Positions 18,214 through 31,000 of a stretch of DNA of 64,000 nt are shown here, in pieces. Both the position numbers and the translations under genes were made by a program. How positions within the stretch are numbered: position 1 is the first letter of the stretch; every line of letters begins with the position of its first letter. This DNA is from Avena insularis (lineage: Eukaryota > Streptophyta > Magnoliopsida > Poales > Poaceae), in the NCBI GenBank assembly GCA_023614405.1, contig CM042687.1:240028292-240092291 (forward strand). The letters are read 5' to 3'. The notes below the pieces were generated by a model. That model did no database searches and was not told the origin of the DNA. It saw only the letters and a program-made list of their open reading frames with translations.

Positions 18214-21200
18214 TGTCAACACCCGGATTTTTAATCCTAGATGCCTGTTATGCCATACATCGCAATCCCATGATTACCATTTTTGCAAGACATAACAGAA
18301 TTGGATACCATAGTACATCATCCATTACAAACCGTACATAAGTTCTTACACAAATAGGGATCTCATGATCTAGTTCTTAATACAACTTCAAGCAGCGGAA
18401 TACGTAATAATAACGGTGGCGTAGGCGAAGCTCCATCTTCGGGGTTACAGGCAATGCTGACGATGGGAGATAATCCTAGTTGTCGTAACCTTCCTAGGGT
18501 CCATCCTCCAGGTACTCCTCTTCATAGTCTGGCCATGGGAATAGCCAGGGACAAAGCCATGAGTACTCTTTAAGTACTCGCAAACTAATACTAACAGGTA
18601 AAGGGGTTTTTGGATCATAGGACACTAGGCTCTAGGGTTGTTTTGCAATAGCCAGACTTATCTCTACAAAATTGAGAAGCAACGAATGCTAGTTGAAGTT
18701 TTATAACACCTAAGTGGGAACTTGTATTTCATATCACAACCCTGTTGTGGTCAAGTCAAAGTCTCAATTCATTTCACAAGTCATTTTGAAAAGTCTGACG
18801 GGGAACAAAGATTACTCCAATCTGTCCATAGTCATGTGACGCGGCTATTCGAATAGTTTGACACTCTGCAGAGATTGTACACTTTCACCACAACATTTGA
18901 TACATCCGTTAGGAACAAATCCTGAATTCACCATACTCAGTATGCGGATAATCAATCCTAACCTTTCGATTACACGCCCTAGTATAAGCACCTCTCCTGT
19001 GAGTTTGGCCTCCCAACCATGACCAACAGTCATCTTGGGTACTGCACAGGTGGACAATCTTCACAAGGTAGCCTCCGCTCAGACCTTGGCCGTGAGGGAA
19101 CTAATACTAAGGTATATAAGTTTCCAGTCAAGCCCTACCCAATCTTCGGGTATTGTGGTTGTACGATAAAATTGGAATGGTATCGCATCCAGACAACCAT
19201 CAGTTTTATAAAGGGCTAAGGCTCATGCCTCAACATTTTCATCACCAAAATCATCAGGTGTTCGGAAACACATGTCCAAAACATTTCAATAGAATGATCC
19301 ATCATTCCAAGGTTTTCATAACCATTTTTCCACCAAGTATTCCCATCTAAAGTTGATCAATTTTTATGCGTAGCACTAGCATCTACAGGTGGGGGTAAGC
19401 AATAATGAGGGGGGTAAACTAGTGGAGTTCTAACTAAGTTCAATCTCATGCCTTAAGATGACATCAAGATTATCTAGCTTAGGCCAAATTTTATGCTCTT
19501 TATGCAACCTTCAAATTATCTTTCTAGTATCTATAATTCACTTAATTAAACTCTAAGTAATAGCTTTGATAAAGAAATAAAGTATAAAGCTTGTAAGTAA
19601 AAACTAGGATTGGTTTATCAGGTGGATATGATTACATATGCTTAAGGCATATAGTGGGCAGAGTAACAAGTAGTGGTTTGTGGCATCAATAGGGTATCTT
19701 GCAAGGGTTAGCTTGCATTGGTCCAATTAGTTAATAAAGCTTGCTAAAGTAGAGTGTCTTGCAAGTTTTAGCTTGCCTTGTGCAGAGCAGTGGTTGAAGT
19801 TCTCCTTGGCTTCTTCTTCGTAGAATCCTCCTTCCTCCTCGTATCCTTGGTCGGTACTAGCGTCTATGAATAAATACGAGGTACACAATCACCAAACAAT
19901 ACTTAACTACTTGCAATCATCACACACAAGTGTCCTATAGATGATCTAACATCATCACTAACATTACAAGATTTAGGCTTGGTTTAATTCCTTTTATTTT
20001 TAGAAAAGTAATTTCTACTCATTGAAAAACTACTTAAGATTTAATATTCTCCAAACCAAACATGGGATCATGTTGACACATGTCATCACCTCATATTTTA
20101 GTTCATGGGAATGTGATTTAAAGTGGTGTCACAATTTAATAAGGTTTTACCCTTTTATTTTAATTAATTAAAGTGACTAGAAATGCCTATGGGGCTTTCT
20201 TTTATTACTTGAACATTATTTCTGCAAGTAAACCTATATATTTTTATATATTCTGAAAGGTATGGTTAAATGTGATTTTTGAGAGTTGGAATAAACTCAA
20301 AAGCTATTATGGTTTAAATTTGAAAAATGTTTGAATGCAGAAAAGCTTCTGCCTTGTTATTTTTACCAAGGATGATCTACAGATCCAAATGACTTGAATC
20401 CAACGGGCTTGGATTCAACATTCCCAGACCTTTCCAACAAAATTGGTTTCATTCAATTTGGTGCACTGAATTGACCTGGGTTGATTTTTGAAACTGGGTA
20501 CAGCAGTGTGTTTGAAATAAAATGGAAAAGGTTTAATTCAAATAACTGGGCTGCGCGGGAAAAGTTAACGGTCCGGCCTGCTAAGCGTAGCTCTTCTGCG
20601 GGCTGCTTAAGTGGGTGTCCCCACTCGTCAGTGAGACAGGGGGTGCGAAGCGGTACGGGGCAACGTTCTGCGTTCGATCTGATTCTAATCCAACGGCTGA
20701 GAGTCATCGTCGATGTTGGGCAACGCCGGCGAGAAAGAAACCTAGCGCGGCCAGTGGGGGTTGCTGGGGGCTCACCGGGGTGTAGGCAAGGGTCGGCGAG
20801 GCGGGCGAACAACGAAGTTGATGACGACGACCTCAGAGGTGGTCGCGGTAGCTCCTGGGGTGGACGAAATTGATGGCGCCCTTCTTCTCTAGAGGCGGCG
20901 GGCTCCGGTGAAATTCCGGCGATGCGCTGCTCGCCTTGCTCCGGGACTGAGGTGGGGTGGTTCTGGGTGAGAGAGGAGTGGAATGTTGTGAAGAATTCAA
21001 GCGGGGAAGTCCTCTATTTATAGTCTCGACGGTGAGACCGAACGGCATGGGCAGGCAACGGTGGCGATCGCTTGGTGGGCTCCTGGCGATTCTCTATGGC
21101 TTTAATGCGCTCGAGGGGCGGTGCAGTTTGGTCTGGAACACGCGACGCTCTGCGCGGCAGAGGGGGCGTCTTTGACGGCGAGCGGTGGCTGTGCATCACG

Positions 21201-22245
21201 GGGCGGCGAACGAGGATGTTTGGCGGTCTCCTGGGTCGGTGGGGATCGTTTATGCACGCGGCAAGGGCGGCGCGCGGTCTGTGGGCTTTGGTCAAGGGTG
21301 GCAGTCTGGCGCATGCTCGGCATGGTCGCTGGCGGTCTGGGCGCGGTCCGTGCGTGTGGTCCAGGGGCTAGCAGGGTTCGAGCGCTGGACAGGGAGTGGT
21401 GGTGGACAGTGGGCTGCCTCCCAGACATGCTGGCTAGGCTTGTTTATCCTCCTAGCTTGCTGTCGACATGGGGGTGACATGGGTGTGCTCGGCTGTTCAC
21501 CATTGATGGCAATGCCAAGCTTACAGTGGGGCTAGTGCTTGGTTTAACTTGCTAGATGATCTACTGAGATGGTTGTGAGCTAGAGAGGGAACAAGTTAGG
21601 CTTCAATCACTACTAACTATAGTGTTTAGATTTTGTATGATTTGTGTCTGCAACCTGTTTGATGAAATGGCCGCATGAATTCAAGTTTTGAATTTTGAAA
21701 AGATTTTTGGTGGGTATGCTAGGTTGGTGCTGGTGAGTCTGCAGATGCTTGGGTTTTGAAAGTTGAGATTGTTTGAGTGGTTTTTGAAAAAGTGGGATCT
21801 TCTCATATGATAAAGATTCAATTTTGAATTGTCATTTAAACTATGCATTTGAAAGTTTCTGGATGATCACAAAGTGGGCCTTGATACTTTGTTATGAGTA
21901 CATTCAAGGGGTGCAAAGATCCAGAAAAGTTTCTATTAGGTTATGAAAGTTTGAGACAGCCAAAGTAGGCATGGGAGTTAAATTGGTCAAAATGACCATT
22001 CCTTTATTTTATTTGTTTTGATTTGTCTTTAGGAAAAGTGTGGGAAATGTTTAGATGATGTTTATTTCACCTAAGCATCCAACTACAAGCAAAGGAACAC
22101 ACAATCAAGGTGGTTCAAAAGTATTCGAAATTAAATGCATACTCACATGCATGCTTCCATAATTTTATTTAGAAAAGTTTTTGTTAACCCTAATTTTGAT
22201 GATTAGAAATTGATGATCCAAGTTTAGTATTTTTGGGATGTTACA
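18214..22245 (-). repeat. 3' LTR of G (left end on the plus strand)
   Basis: 4032 bp from TGTCAACACCC to GGGATGTTACA on the plus strand; the reverse complement reads TGTAACATCCC...GTGTTGACA. The TATA box is at 21014-21022 (minus). The GC-rich zone 20590-21430 holds overlapping ORFs on both strands that I regard as chance. Same family as solo LTR S, but inverted relative to it. Confidence 0.92.
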
Positions 22246-22260
22246 AACCTTCCCCCCTTA
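22246..22260 (-). other. Polypurine tract of G
   Basis: On the minus strand TAAGGGGGGAAGGTT abuts the TG of the 3' LTR, as expected for plus-strand priming. Confidence 0.85.
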
Positions 22261-22301
22261 AACAAAATCTCGTCCCGAGATTTGAAAAAGGACGAAAAGA
22301 T

Positions 22302-24215
22302 TACCTAGGATTTGAAGAGATCGGGAAACTTCGTCCTGATGTGATCTTCGCGCTCCGAGTTAGCTTCCTCTTCCGTGTGGTTGCTCCACTGAATCTTGAG
22401 AAAATTGATGCTCCGTGTTCGGGTAGTTCGAAAAGCTTCTTCCAAAATACGGATGGGTACTTCAGGATAGGTCAGGTCAACGTTGATCTCTATGGTCCGG
22501 TGGTCGATATTCTTGAACACTTCGGTCTTCTCGGGGACTTCGAGACACTTGCGAAGTAACAAGATATGGAACACATTGTGCACGGCTGACATCTCTTCAG
22601 GTAGTTCCAATTGATACGATACTTCTCCTCGATGGTTTAGAATCTTGAAAGGTCCGATATATCTGGGGGCTAACTTTCCCTTGAGTTGGAAACGCTGCAT
22701 TCCCTTCAATGGCGACACTTTCAGATAAACAAAATCTCCTATGTTGAAGGCGAGGTCTCGACGTCTCTTGTCGGCGTAACTCTTTTGTCTGGATTGGGCG
22801 GTCTTGAGGTGCTCACGAATCTTGTGAACCTTCTTCGCTTCTCGAGGATGTCGGGTCCAAAATCTGACTCTCCTACTTCCGACCAGTTCAAAGGGGTACA
22901 CTTTTCGTACATTAATTCAAAGGGGCCATTTGCAAACCGGCTTGATAACTGTTGTTGTACGTAAAATTCTGCAAACGGCGCATGTCTTCCCACTTGGATC
23001 CATATTCTAACACACATGCTCTAAGCATATCTTGAGTATTTGATTTACTCGCCCGCTTGTCCATCGATTCGAGGGTGATACGCGGTACTGAAATATAGGC
23101 GGGTTCCTAAACCTTCTTGGACTTTCTTCCAGAATCTCGAGGTAAACTGAGTTCCTCAATTCGATACGATGTTCTTGGGGACTCCATGCAAACTAACTAT
23201 TCTAGCGATGTATAACTCCGCTAGCTTCGAACTCTGATATGTGGTCTTGACGGGCAAGAAATGGGCGACTTTGGATAATCTGTCCACTATGACCCAGATA
23301 GAGTCATTTCCCCTACTAGAAGTAGGCAGTCCAGTGATAAAGTCCATTCCTACAGAATCCCATTTCCATTCCGGCATCTGCAAGGGTTACAACAATCCAG
23401 CGGGTCTTTGATGTCCTGCCTTGACTCGCTGACATATGTCACACTTAGCGATATAGCTTCCGATTTCTCTCTTCATCTTATGCCACCAAAATTGCTCTTT
23501 TAAATCTTGATACATCTTAGTTCCTCCGGGATGGATAGAATAAAGAGTACCATGAGCCTCCTTCAAAATAACTTCTTTCAACTCAGAATCTGCTGGTACA
23601 CAAAGGCGTCCTTTGTACCACAAAACTCCTTCTTCGTCTTTGGTGAATCCGGGTACTTTGCCTGTACCGATACGACGCTTGATTCCGTCAATACTGGCAT
23701 TTCCCTTCTGCGCCTCTTTAATCTGACTGATCAAAGTGGGCTGAAGTTCTATACTAGCCAAAAATCCTTCACTTACTAATTCCATTCGAAAATCTTCCAT
23801 CTCTTTGTGCAGACTTGGTTGCTCCTTCAAAATCATGGAGTTCAAGCAGCACGGCAATCTACTAAGGGCATATGCTACCACATTGGCTTTACCAGGGTGA
23901 TAGTGAATGTCCAGATCGTAATCCTTGATTAGATCAATCCATCTTCTCTGCCTCATATTCAGCTCCTTCTGAGTGAATATATACTTTAGGCTCTTGTGAT
24001 CCGAATAGATCTCACAACGGTTTCCCATCAGGTAATGTCTCCATGTTTTCAGGGCTAGAACTACGGCTGCGAATTCGAGGTCATGGGTTGGGTAGTTTTG
24101 CTCGTGCTGCTTTAGTTGTCGAGATAGATAAGATATAACTTTGCCTTCTTGCATTAGCACACATCCGAGACCGATCTTGGATGCATCACAATACACATTG
24201 AAGGGCTTCGTGATA
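22302..24215 (-). pseudogene. pol: pol of G: RNase H, integrase and chromodomain
   Basis: RNase H starts at [15 protein letters not shown]. The Asp of its last conserved block (ADALSR in relatives) is Tyr here (codon at 23870-23872). The integrase zinc-binding HHCC region ends near 23390 ([11 protein letters not shown]). A TAA follows at 23387-23389, then the core GMDFITGLP. At the second catalytic position, SN replaces the usual SD and a stop comes next (about 23154-23160). A frameshift lies near 23050. From 22901 to 22305 the frame is open again and ends in a chromodomain (PEVPIRILEE, IQWSNHTEEEAN), which in chromoviruses steers insertion toward particular chromatin. Confidence 0.88.
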
Positions 24216-25421
24216 TCTTGGCATGATCAAGATTGGGGCTGAAATCAATCTCCTCTTGACTTCTTGAAAAATCGCTTCACATTTGTCGGTCCATTCAAAT
24301 TTCTTGTCCTTCTTCAGCAATTGGGTCATGGGTCAGGCGATACTAGAGAATCCTTCTATGAATTTGCGGTAATATCCCGCCAATCCGAGAAATGCACGAA
24401 CTTGGGTTTGAGTGGTTGGGGCTTGCCAATCTTCTACATCTTTCACTTTGGCAGGGTCAACGACAATTCCTCCGGCTGATACAATGTGACCGAGGAATCC
24501 TACCTCGTGTAACCAGAATTCACATTTGCTAAACTTTGCATACAGCTGATGCTCTCTAAGGGTTCCAAGAATGGTCCTTAGGTGTAGCTCATGTTCTTCT
24601 TCTGATTTGGAATAAATCAGAATGTCATCGATGAAAACAACGACAAACTTATCCAGGAAGTCCATAAAAATCTTATTCATGAGATTCATGAAATAAGCGG
24701 GGGCATTGGTTAGTCCGAAAGACATGACTCTATACTCGTACAATCCATATCTGGTGGTAAAGGCAGTCTTTGGAATATCCTCTGCACAAATTTTGAGTTG
24801 ATCATAGCCAGTTCTAAGATCAATCTTAGAAAACAATTTGGCACCGGTCAACTGATCAAACAAATCTTCTATCTTGGGCAAGGGGTACTTGTTCTTTATG
24901 GTGACATCATTCAACTTCCGATAATCCGTACACAAACGGTTACCTCCATCCTTCTTGTCCACAAACAAGACAGGTGACCTCCAAGGTGACGCACTTGGTT
25001 GAATCAATCCAATTTCTAGCATGGCATCCAATTGCTTCTTCAGTTCATCTAGTTCCGACGGGTTCATACTATAGGGTCTCTGGGCTATGGGTCCAGTTCC
25101 GGGAATTAGTTCGATGATGAACTCGATATCCCGATCTGGGGGCATACAGGGCAAAACATCTGGAAATATATCGGGGTATTCACAGACTATCCGTACTTGG
25201 TCAATGGTAGGTTGGGCTATACTCTTGTTGCACTTGAATTGACGAGGTAAGGTTTCAGATATATGCTCGACTGATATTCCGGCTATACTGGTCATGGTTA
25301 TGGCTTTCTTGGCACAGTCAATCAATCCTTTATGTTTGGAAATCCAATCCATTCCTAGTACTACTTCCAAACCTTTAGTTCCGAGTACTATCAGATTTGC
25401 ATAAAAATCTATGCCATGGAT
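24216..25421 (-). pseudogene. pol: pol of G: reverse transcriptase
   Basis: An open stretch of 345 codons (25370-24333) includes [46 protein letters not shown] and the catalytic [11 protein letters not shown], with both Asp present. It is in frame with gag-protease upstream across a single TGA (25422-25424). It ends at a TGA (24333-24335) near [11 protein letters not shown], and a one-base insertion close to 24218 moves RNase H into another frame. Confidence 0.9.
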
Positions 25422-26813
25422 TCAGATAGGGACGGCTTTGAAAATTTGCCTAGCCTTAGTGGTTGATCCGGGAATTTGAACAATCATAACATGCTTCAGT
25501 TTGGTTGGTTGAATCTTACTAGTGCATGCAAATTCTTCAGTGACAAATGAATGCGATGCACCAGAATCAAACAACACTCTTGCAAGTACTGAATTAACAG
25601 AAAACATACCCAGCACGACGTCTGGCGCTTCCTGAACTTCTTCAGCATGCATGAGAAAAACACAGCCATTGCGGTTGAGGGAATTCCCTGGGGCAAACCT
25701 TCTTCCTGGCTGAACACGACGCTGCTGCTGAGCTGGGACATTGGCATTGGGGGCTGTAGCATTCTTCTTGTTGGGGCACTCGTTGGAATAGTGGCCTTTA
25801 TTTCCACAGTCATAACAGCTCACTTGCGACTTGTCCTTGGCTGCTACAGGCACAGCATTGCTTCCAGTCCTCGGGGCAGTGTTGGTGTTGGCGGTAGCAT
25901 TGTTGTTGTTGAACTTGGGTGGGGCACGATTGAAATTGCTAGCGTTGCCAGGGTTGTTGTGATTTCCTCTGGGTCTAGGGTTTCCGCGGTTGGGATAGGT
26001 AGGACGGTTCATCGGGGGTCTGTTGGTTCTTGGGGCGAATCCTGGAGATGAGTTGGGGCGATACTTTGGGGTCTGATGGGTTTCTGGTTGATGCATCATG
26101 CGACGCTTGCGGTTATCATTGGCTTGGTTGATCTTTCCTTCCATCTGGATAGCAGAGTCGACAAGGGCTTCAATATCCGCAAAGGGGATATTGACTAACA
26201 CCGTCTGCATCTCGTCATGCAGACCATTCAGGAACCTTTCTTTCTTCTTGGCTTCGGTTTCGATCTCATCCGGGGCATACCTAGCTAATGACAAGAATTT
26301 GTCACGGTATTCCACTACAGTCATCCTTCCTTGCTTCAGCTCTGTGAACTCGTCTCTCATTCTCTTGATCAAACCTGGTGGCACATGGGTTCTGCTAAAC
26401 TTGACCTTGAATTCCTCCCAGGTCATCATCTGGCCTCCGTTCATTGCACGAACACTGTTCCACCATGCCCTGGCATCTCTGGCTAGATAGTGGGTGGCGA
26501 ACAGGACTTTCTCGTTGGCTTCCACTCCGGCGACTTCTAGGTTATTTTCCATGGTTTGCAGCCAATCATCGGCATCTAGGGGTTCTTCTCACTTAGTGAA
26601 AACAGGTGGGTTGGTATTCTGGAAATTCTTGAGCTTAGATCCATGGTTGTCCTGATTTCCATGGCCTTGGTTGTTGTGGGCAAGCTGGGCTATCTGCTGA
26701 AGTGTGGCTAGGTTGGCTTGACGTTCCGCTCTTTCAGCTTCACGGTCAGAAGTCAACATTTGCAGAATCTGCAACATCGGGTCCGGGGATGAACCACTTC
26801 CTCCACGTGGCAT
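25422..26813 (-). pseudogene. gag: gag and protease of G
   Basis: The likely start is the Met at 26813 (MPRGGSGSSPDP). One in-frame TGA at 26589-26591 separates the first 74 codons from a 376-codon open stretch. The core has the usual gypsy gag pattern (AWWNSVRAMNGG, FLSLARYAPDEI). A Pro/Asn/Arg-rich segment, a CCHC knuckle (CYDCGNKGHYSNEC) and the protease motif VLFDSGASHSFV follow. Gag forms the particle and binds RNA; the protease processes the polyprotein. Gag and pol share a single reading frame, as is common in this clade. Confidence 0.9.
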
Positions 26814-27056
26814 CTGAAGATTGAGATAGATCATGAGAAAAGAGGGAAATTTCTAGAGTTTTGGGTCTTTGAAATTTTTTTAAAGTTTGACTCAGATTTT
26901 CTAGCAACTTGCTTTTTCATTCATTCGTTCATTCATTCATAGCACCCGATACAACACACACCACAACAAAGAAAAACAGATGGTTTTAAGAACCATTCTG
27001 AGAACTACGATACAGTGGGACCGAATACTACTCACTACGCTAGTGCTCAAGTGCTA

Positions 27057-27851
27057 CTACTCCTCGGAATCGGTGGCTTCATTGTCCTCATCATCATCGA
27101 TGAAGGCGAAATCATCCTCATCGGTGAAGAAATCAATAGCCTGATCCTCCAGAAAATCATCGTCATCGCTGAGATAGGAGTAGGGGTCTCCACAAAGATC
27201 CTCTCCGGCATTCTCCCTTTCTTCCAACTGCATGTCTCTCTCGTGGATGGTATCCTCCAGAGATGAGATGCGGTGGCGAAGACAGGCAATAATGCGCTCC
27301 TTCTTGTCGAGCTGACGGCAGCGAGACTTGCGATCCTTTGCTAGCATGGCGATGGTTTGGTCCTTCGTCTTGATGATGGCAGACTTGTGGTTGCAGTAGT
27401 CACAGCAGTTGTCCAACTCCTGCTGACGATCGTACATCATGAAGCTAAGGTGGTCCAATTGAGTCTTTAGTTCGGGGTGGTATGGGGCTTCCATTGGTTG
27501 TCCATTAGCATCACGCCTTGGGCAAAACTCAAAGCGAGTACCCTTGATCTGATTGATGCTCTGCCCACACAGACGGGAAAGAGCTTCCTGCATAGCCCTG
27601 GCAAGTCCATCGAGCCAGTTGTTTTCTCTTAAGGTAAACTGAATTCCTTCCGCAGTGGGAGGTTCAATCTTTCCTCGGAGACTTGCACCAATTAGCCACT
27701 GCATATCTTCTCCTCCTTGATCATTGAGCTGAGCTCCGAAGAACTCGGGGTGTGGATGCTCCAGAAGTTCCGAAAGCTAGTCCAAATCCCTCTCAAAGAT
27801 AAGGTCTCCTCCATTCCCCAACTGATAAAACTTGCTGTACTTCACGTCCAT
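27057..27851 (-). pseudogene. Extra ORF of G upstream of gag (orf0-like)
   Basis: Begins at ATG 27851 and is open for 264 codons apart from one TAG (27777-27779); 215 codons from 27704 are uninterrupted. The N-terminal half contains a Trp-Leu-rich stretch and two paired cysteines (CCDYC). The middle is a Lys/Arg/Glu-rich predicted coiled coil (KERIIACLRHRISSLED). The tail is strongly acidic, with runs of Asp. It lies between the primer site and gag. I recall that the rice gypsy elements RIRE3 and RIRE8 have an ORF (orf0) in this place; homology to it is not shown here. Function is unknown. Confidence 0.65.
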
Positions 27852-28066
27852 CTATAAGAATATAGGATGAGTAAGTTAGTAGAGTGATCAAGTGTGTCAA
27901 AATTTTATGTATTTTGCAAGAGTTTTTGAGGAACATGAATTTTCATGAAAGAGTCAAAGGGATAAGAATGAGAATAAGTTTTTGTAAATATTTGTTTTCT
28001 TTGGTTTTGAAACTAAGTTTTTGATTCAAACGTCCAATCTAACTAGGGTCTCCTATGGTCAGGATG

Positions 28067-28078
28067 GCTCTGATACCA
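28067..28078 (-). other. Primer-binding site of G
   Basis: The minus strand reads TGGTATCAGAGC a few bases inside the 5' LTR end at 28082. It is complementary to initiator Met tRNA. Confidence 0.9.
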
Positions 28079-28081
28079 ACT

Positions 28082-31000
28082 TGTCAACACCCGGATTTTT
28101 AATCCCAGATGCCTGTTATGCCATACATCGCAATCCCAGGATTACCATTTTTGCGAGACATAACAGAATTGGATACCATAGTACATCATCCATTACAAAT
28201 CGTACATAAGTTCTTACACAAATAGGGATCTCATGATCTAGTTCTTAATACAACTTCAAGCAGCGGAATACGTAATAATAACGGTGGCGTAGGCGAAGCT
28301 CCATCTTCGGGGTCACAGGCAATGCTGACGATGGGAGATGATCCTAGTTGTCATAAACTTCCTGGGGTCCATCCTCCAGGTACTCCTCTTCATAGTCTGG
28401 CCATGGGAATAGCCAGGGACAAAGCCATGAGTACTCTTTAAGTACTCGCAAACTAATACTAACAGGTAAAGGGGTTTTTGGATAATAGGACACTAGGCTC
28501 TAGGGTTGTTTTGCAAAAGCCAGACTTATCTCTACTAAGTTGAGAAGCAACGAATGCTAGCTGAAGTTTTATAACACCTAAGTGGGAACTTGTATTTCAC
28601 ATCACAACCCTGTTGTGGTCAAGTCAAAGTCTCAATTCATTTCACAAGTCATTTTGAAAAGTCTGACGGGGGAACAGTATGGCCACTCCAACTGTCCATA
28701 ATCATGACGGCTATTCGAATAGTTTGACACTGCAGAGATTGTACACTTTCACCACAACATTCGATACATCCGTCAGAACAAATCCTGAATTCACCATACT
28801 CGATATGGATAATCAATCCTAACCTTTCAATTACACGCCCTAGTATAAGCACCTCTCCTGTGAGTTTGGCCTCCCAACCATGACCAACTGTCATCTTGGG
28901 TACTGCACAGGTGGACAATCTTCACAAGGTAGCCTCAGCTCAGACCTTGGCCGTGAGGGAACTAATACTAAGGTATATAAGTTTCCAGTCAAGCCCTACC
29001 CCAATCTTCGGGTATTGTGGTTGTACGATAAAATTGGAATGGTATCGCATCCAGACAACCATCAGTTTTATAAAGGGCTAAGGCTCATGCCTCAACATTT
29101 TCATCACCAAAATCATCAGGTGTTCGGAAACACATGTCCAAAACATTTCAATAGAATGATCCATCATTCCAAGGTTTTCATAACCATTTTTCCACCAAGT
29201 ATTCCCATCTAAAGTTGATCAAGTTTTATGCGTAGCACTAGCATCTACAGGTGGGGTTAAGCAATAATGAGGGGGGTAAACTAGTGGAGTTCTAACTAAT
29301 TTCAATCTCATGCCTTAAGATGACATCAAGATTATCTAGCTTAGGCCAAATTTTATGCTCTTTATGCAACCTTCAAATATCTTTCTAGTATCTATAATTC
29401 ACTTAAGTAAACTCTATGTAATAGCTTTCATAAAGAAATAAAGTATAAAGCTTGTAAGTAAAAACTAGGATTGGTTTATCAAGTGGATATGATTACATAT
29501 GCTTAAGGCATATAGTGGGCAGAGTAACAAGTAGTGGTTTGTGGCATCAGTAGGGTATCTTGCAAGAGTTAGCTTGCATTGGTCCAATTAGTTAATAAAG
29601 CTTGCTAAAGTAGAGTGTCTTGCAAGTTTTAGCCTGCCTTGTGCAGAGCAGTGGTTGAAGTTCTCCTCGGCTTATTTTTCGTAGAATCCTCCTTCCTCCT
29701 CGTATCCTTGGTCGGTACTAGCGTCTATGAATAAATACGAGGTACACAATCATCAAACAATACTTAACTACTTGCAATCATCACACACAAGTGTCCTATA
29801 GATGATTTAACATCATCACTAACATTAGAAGATTTAGGCTTGGTTTAATTCCTTTTATTTTTAGAAAAGTAATTTCTACTCATTGAAAAACTACTTAAGA
29901 TTTAATATTCTCCAAACCAAACATGGGATCATGTTGACACATGTCATCACCTCATATTTTAGTTCATGGGAATGTGATTTAAAGTGGTGTCACAATTTAA
30001 TAAGGTTTTACCCTTTTATTTTAATTAATTAAAGTGACTAGAAATGCCTATGGGGCATTCTTTTATTACTTGAACATTATTTATGCAAGTAAACCTATAT
30101 ATTTTTATATATTCTAAAAGGTATGGTTAAATGTGATTTTTGAGAGTTGGAATAAACTCAAAAGCTATTATGGTTTAAATTTGAAAAATGTTTGAATGCA
30201 GAAAAGCTTCTGCCTTGTTATTTTTACCAAGGATGATCTACAGATCCAAATGACTTGAATCCAACGGGCTTGGATTCAGCATTCCCAGACCTTTCCAACA
30301 AAATTGGGTTCATTCAATTTGGTGCACTGGATTGAGCTGGGTTGATTTTTGAAACTGGGTACATAAGTGTGTTTGAAATAAAATGGAAAAGGTTTAATTC
30401 AAATAACTGGGCTGCGCGGGAAAAGTTAACGGGCCGGCCTACTAAGCGTAGCGCTTCCGCAGGCTGCTTAAGTGGGTGTCCCCACTCGTCAGTGAGACAG
30501 GGGGTGCGAAGCGGTACGGGGAAACGTGGTGCGTTCGATCTGATTCTAATCCAACGACTGAGAGTCATCGTCGACGTTGGGCAACGCCTGCGAGAAAGAA
30601 ACCTAGCGCGGCCAGTGGGGGTTGCTGGGGGCTCACCGGGGTGCAGGCGAGGGTCAGCGAGGCGGGCGAACGACAAAGTCGACGACGGCGAACTCATAGG
30701 TGGTCGCGGCAGCTCCTCGGGTGGACGAAATCGATGGCGCCCTTCTTCTCCAGAGGCGGCGGGCTCCGGTGAAATTTCGGCGATGTGCTGCTCGCCTTGC
30801 TCCGGGACTGAGGTGGGGTGGTTCTGGGTGAGAGAGGAGTGGAATGGTGTCAAGAATTCGAGCGGGGAAGTCCTCTATTTATAGTCTCGATGGTGAGACC
30901 GAACAGCATGGGCAGGCGACGGTGGCGACATGGCTACGGGCTGCTAGAGGCATGGCCGGCGGTGGCGATCACTTGGTGGTCTCCTGGCGATTCTCTACGG

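Noticed and set aside
20453..21535. Several ORFs (up to 130 codons) in the 3' LTR of G
   Set aside because: GC-rich LTR sequence with overlapping frames; no conserved domain.
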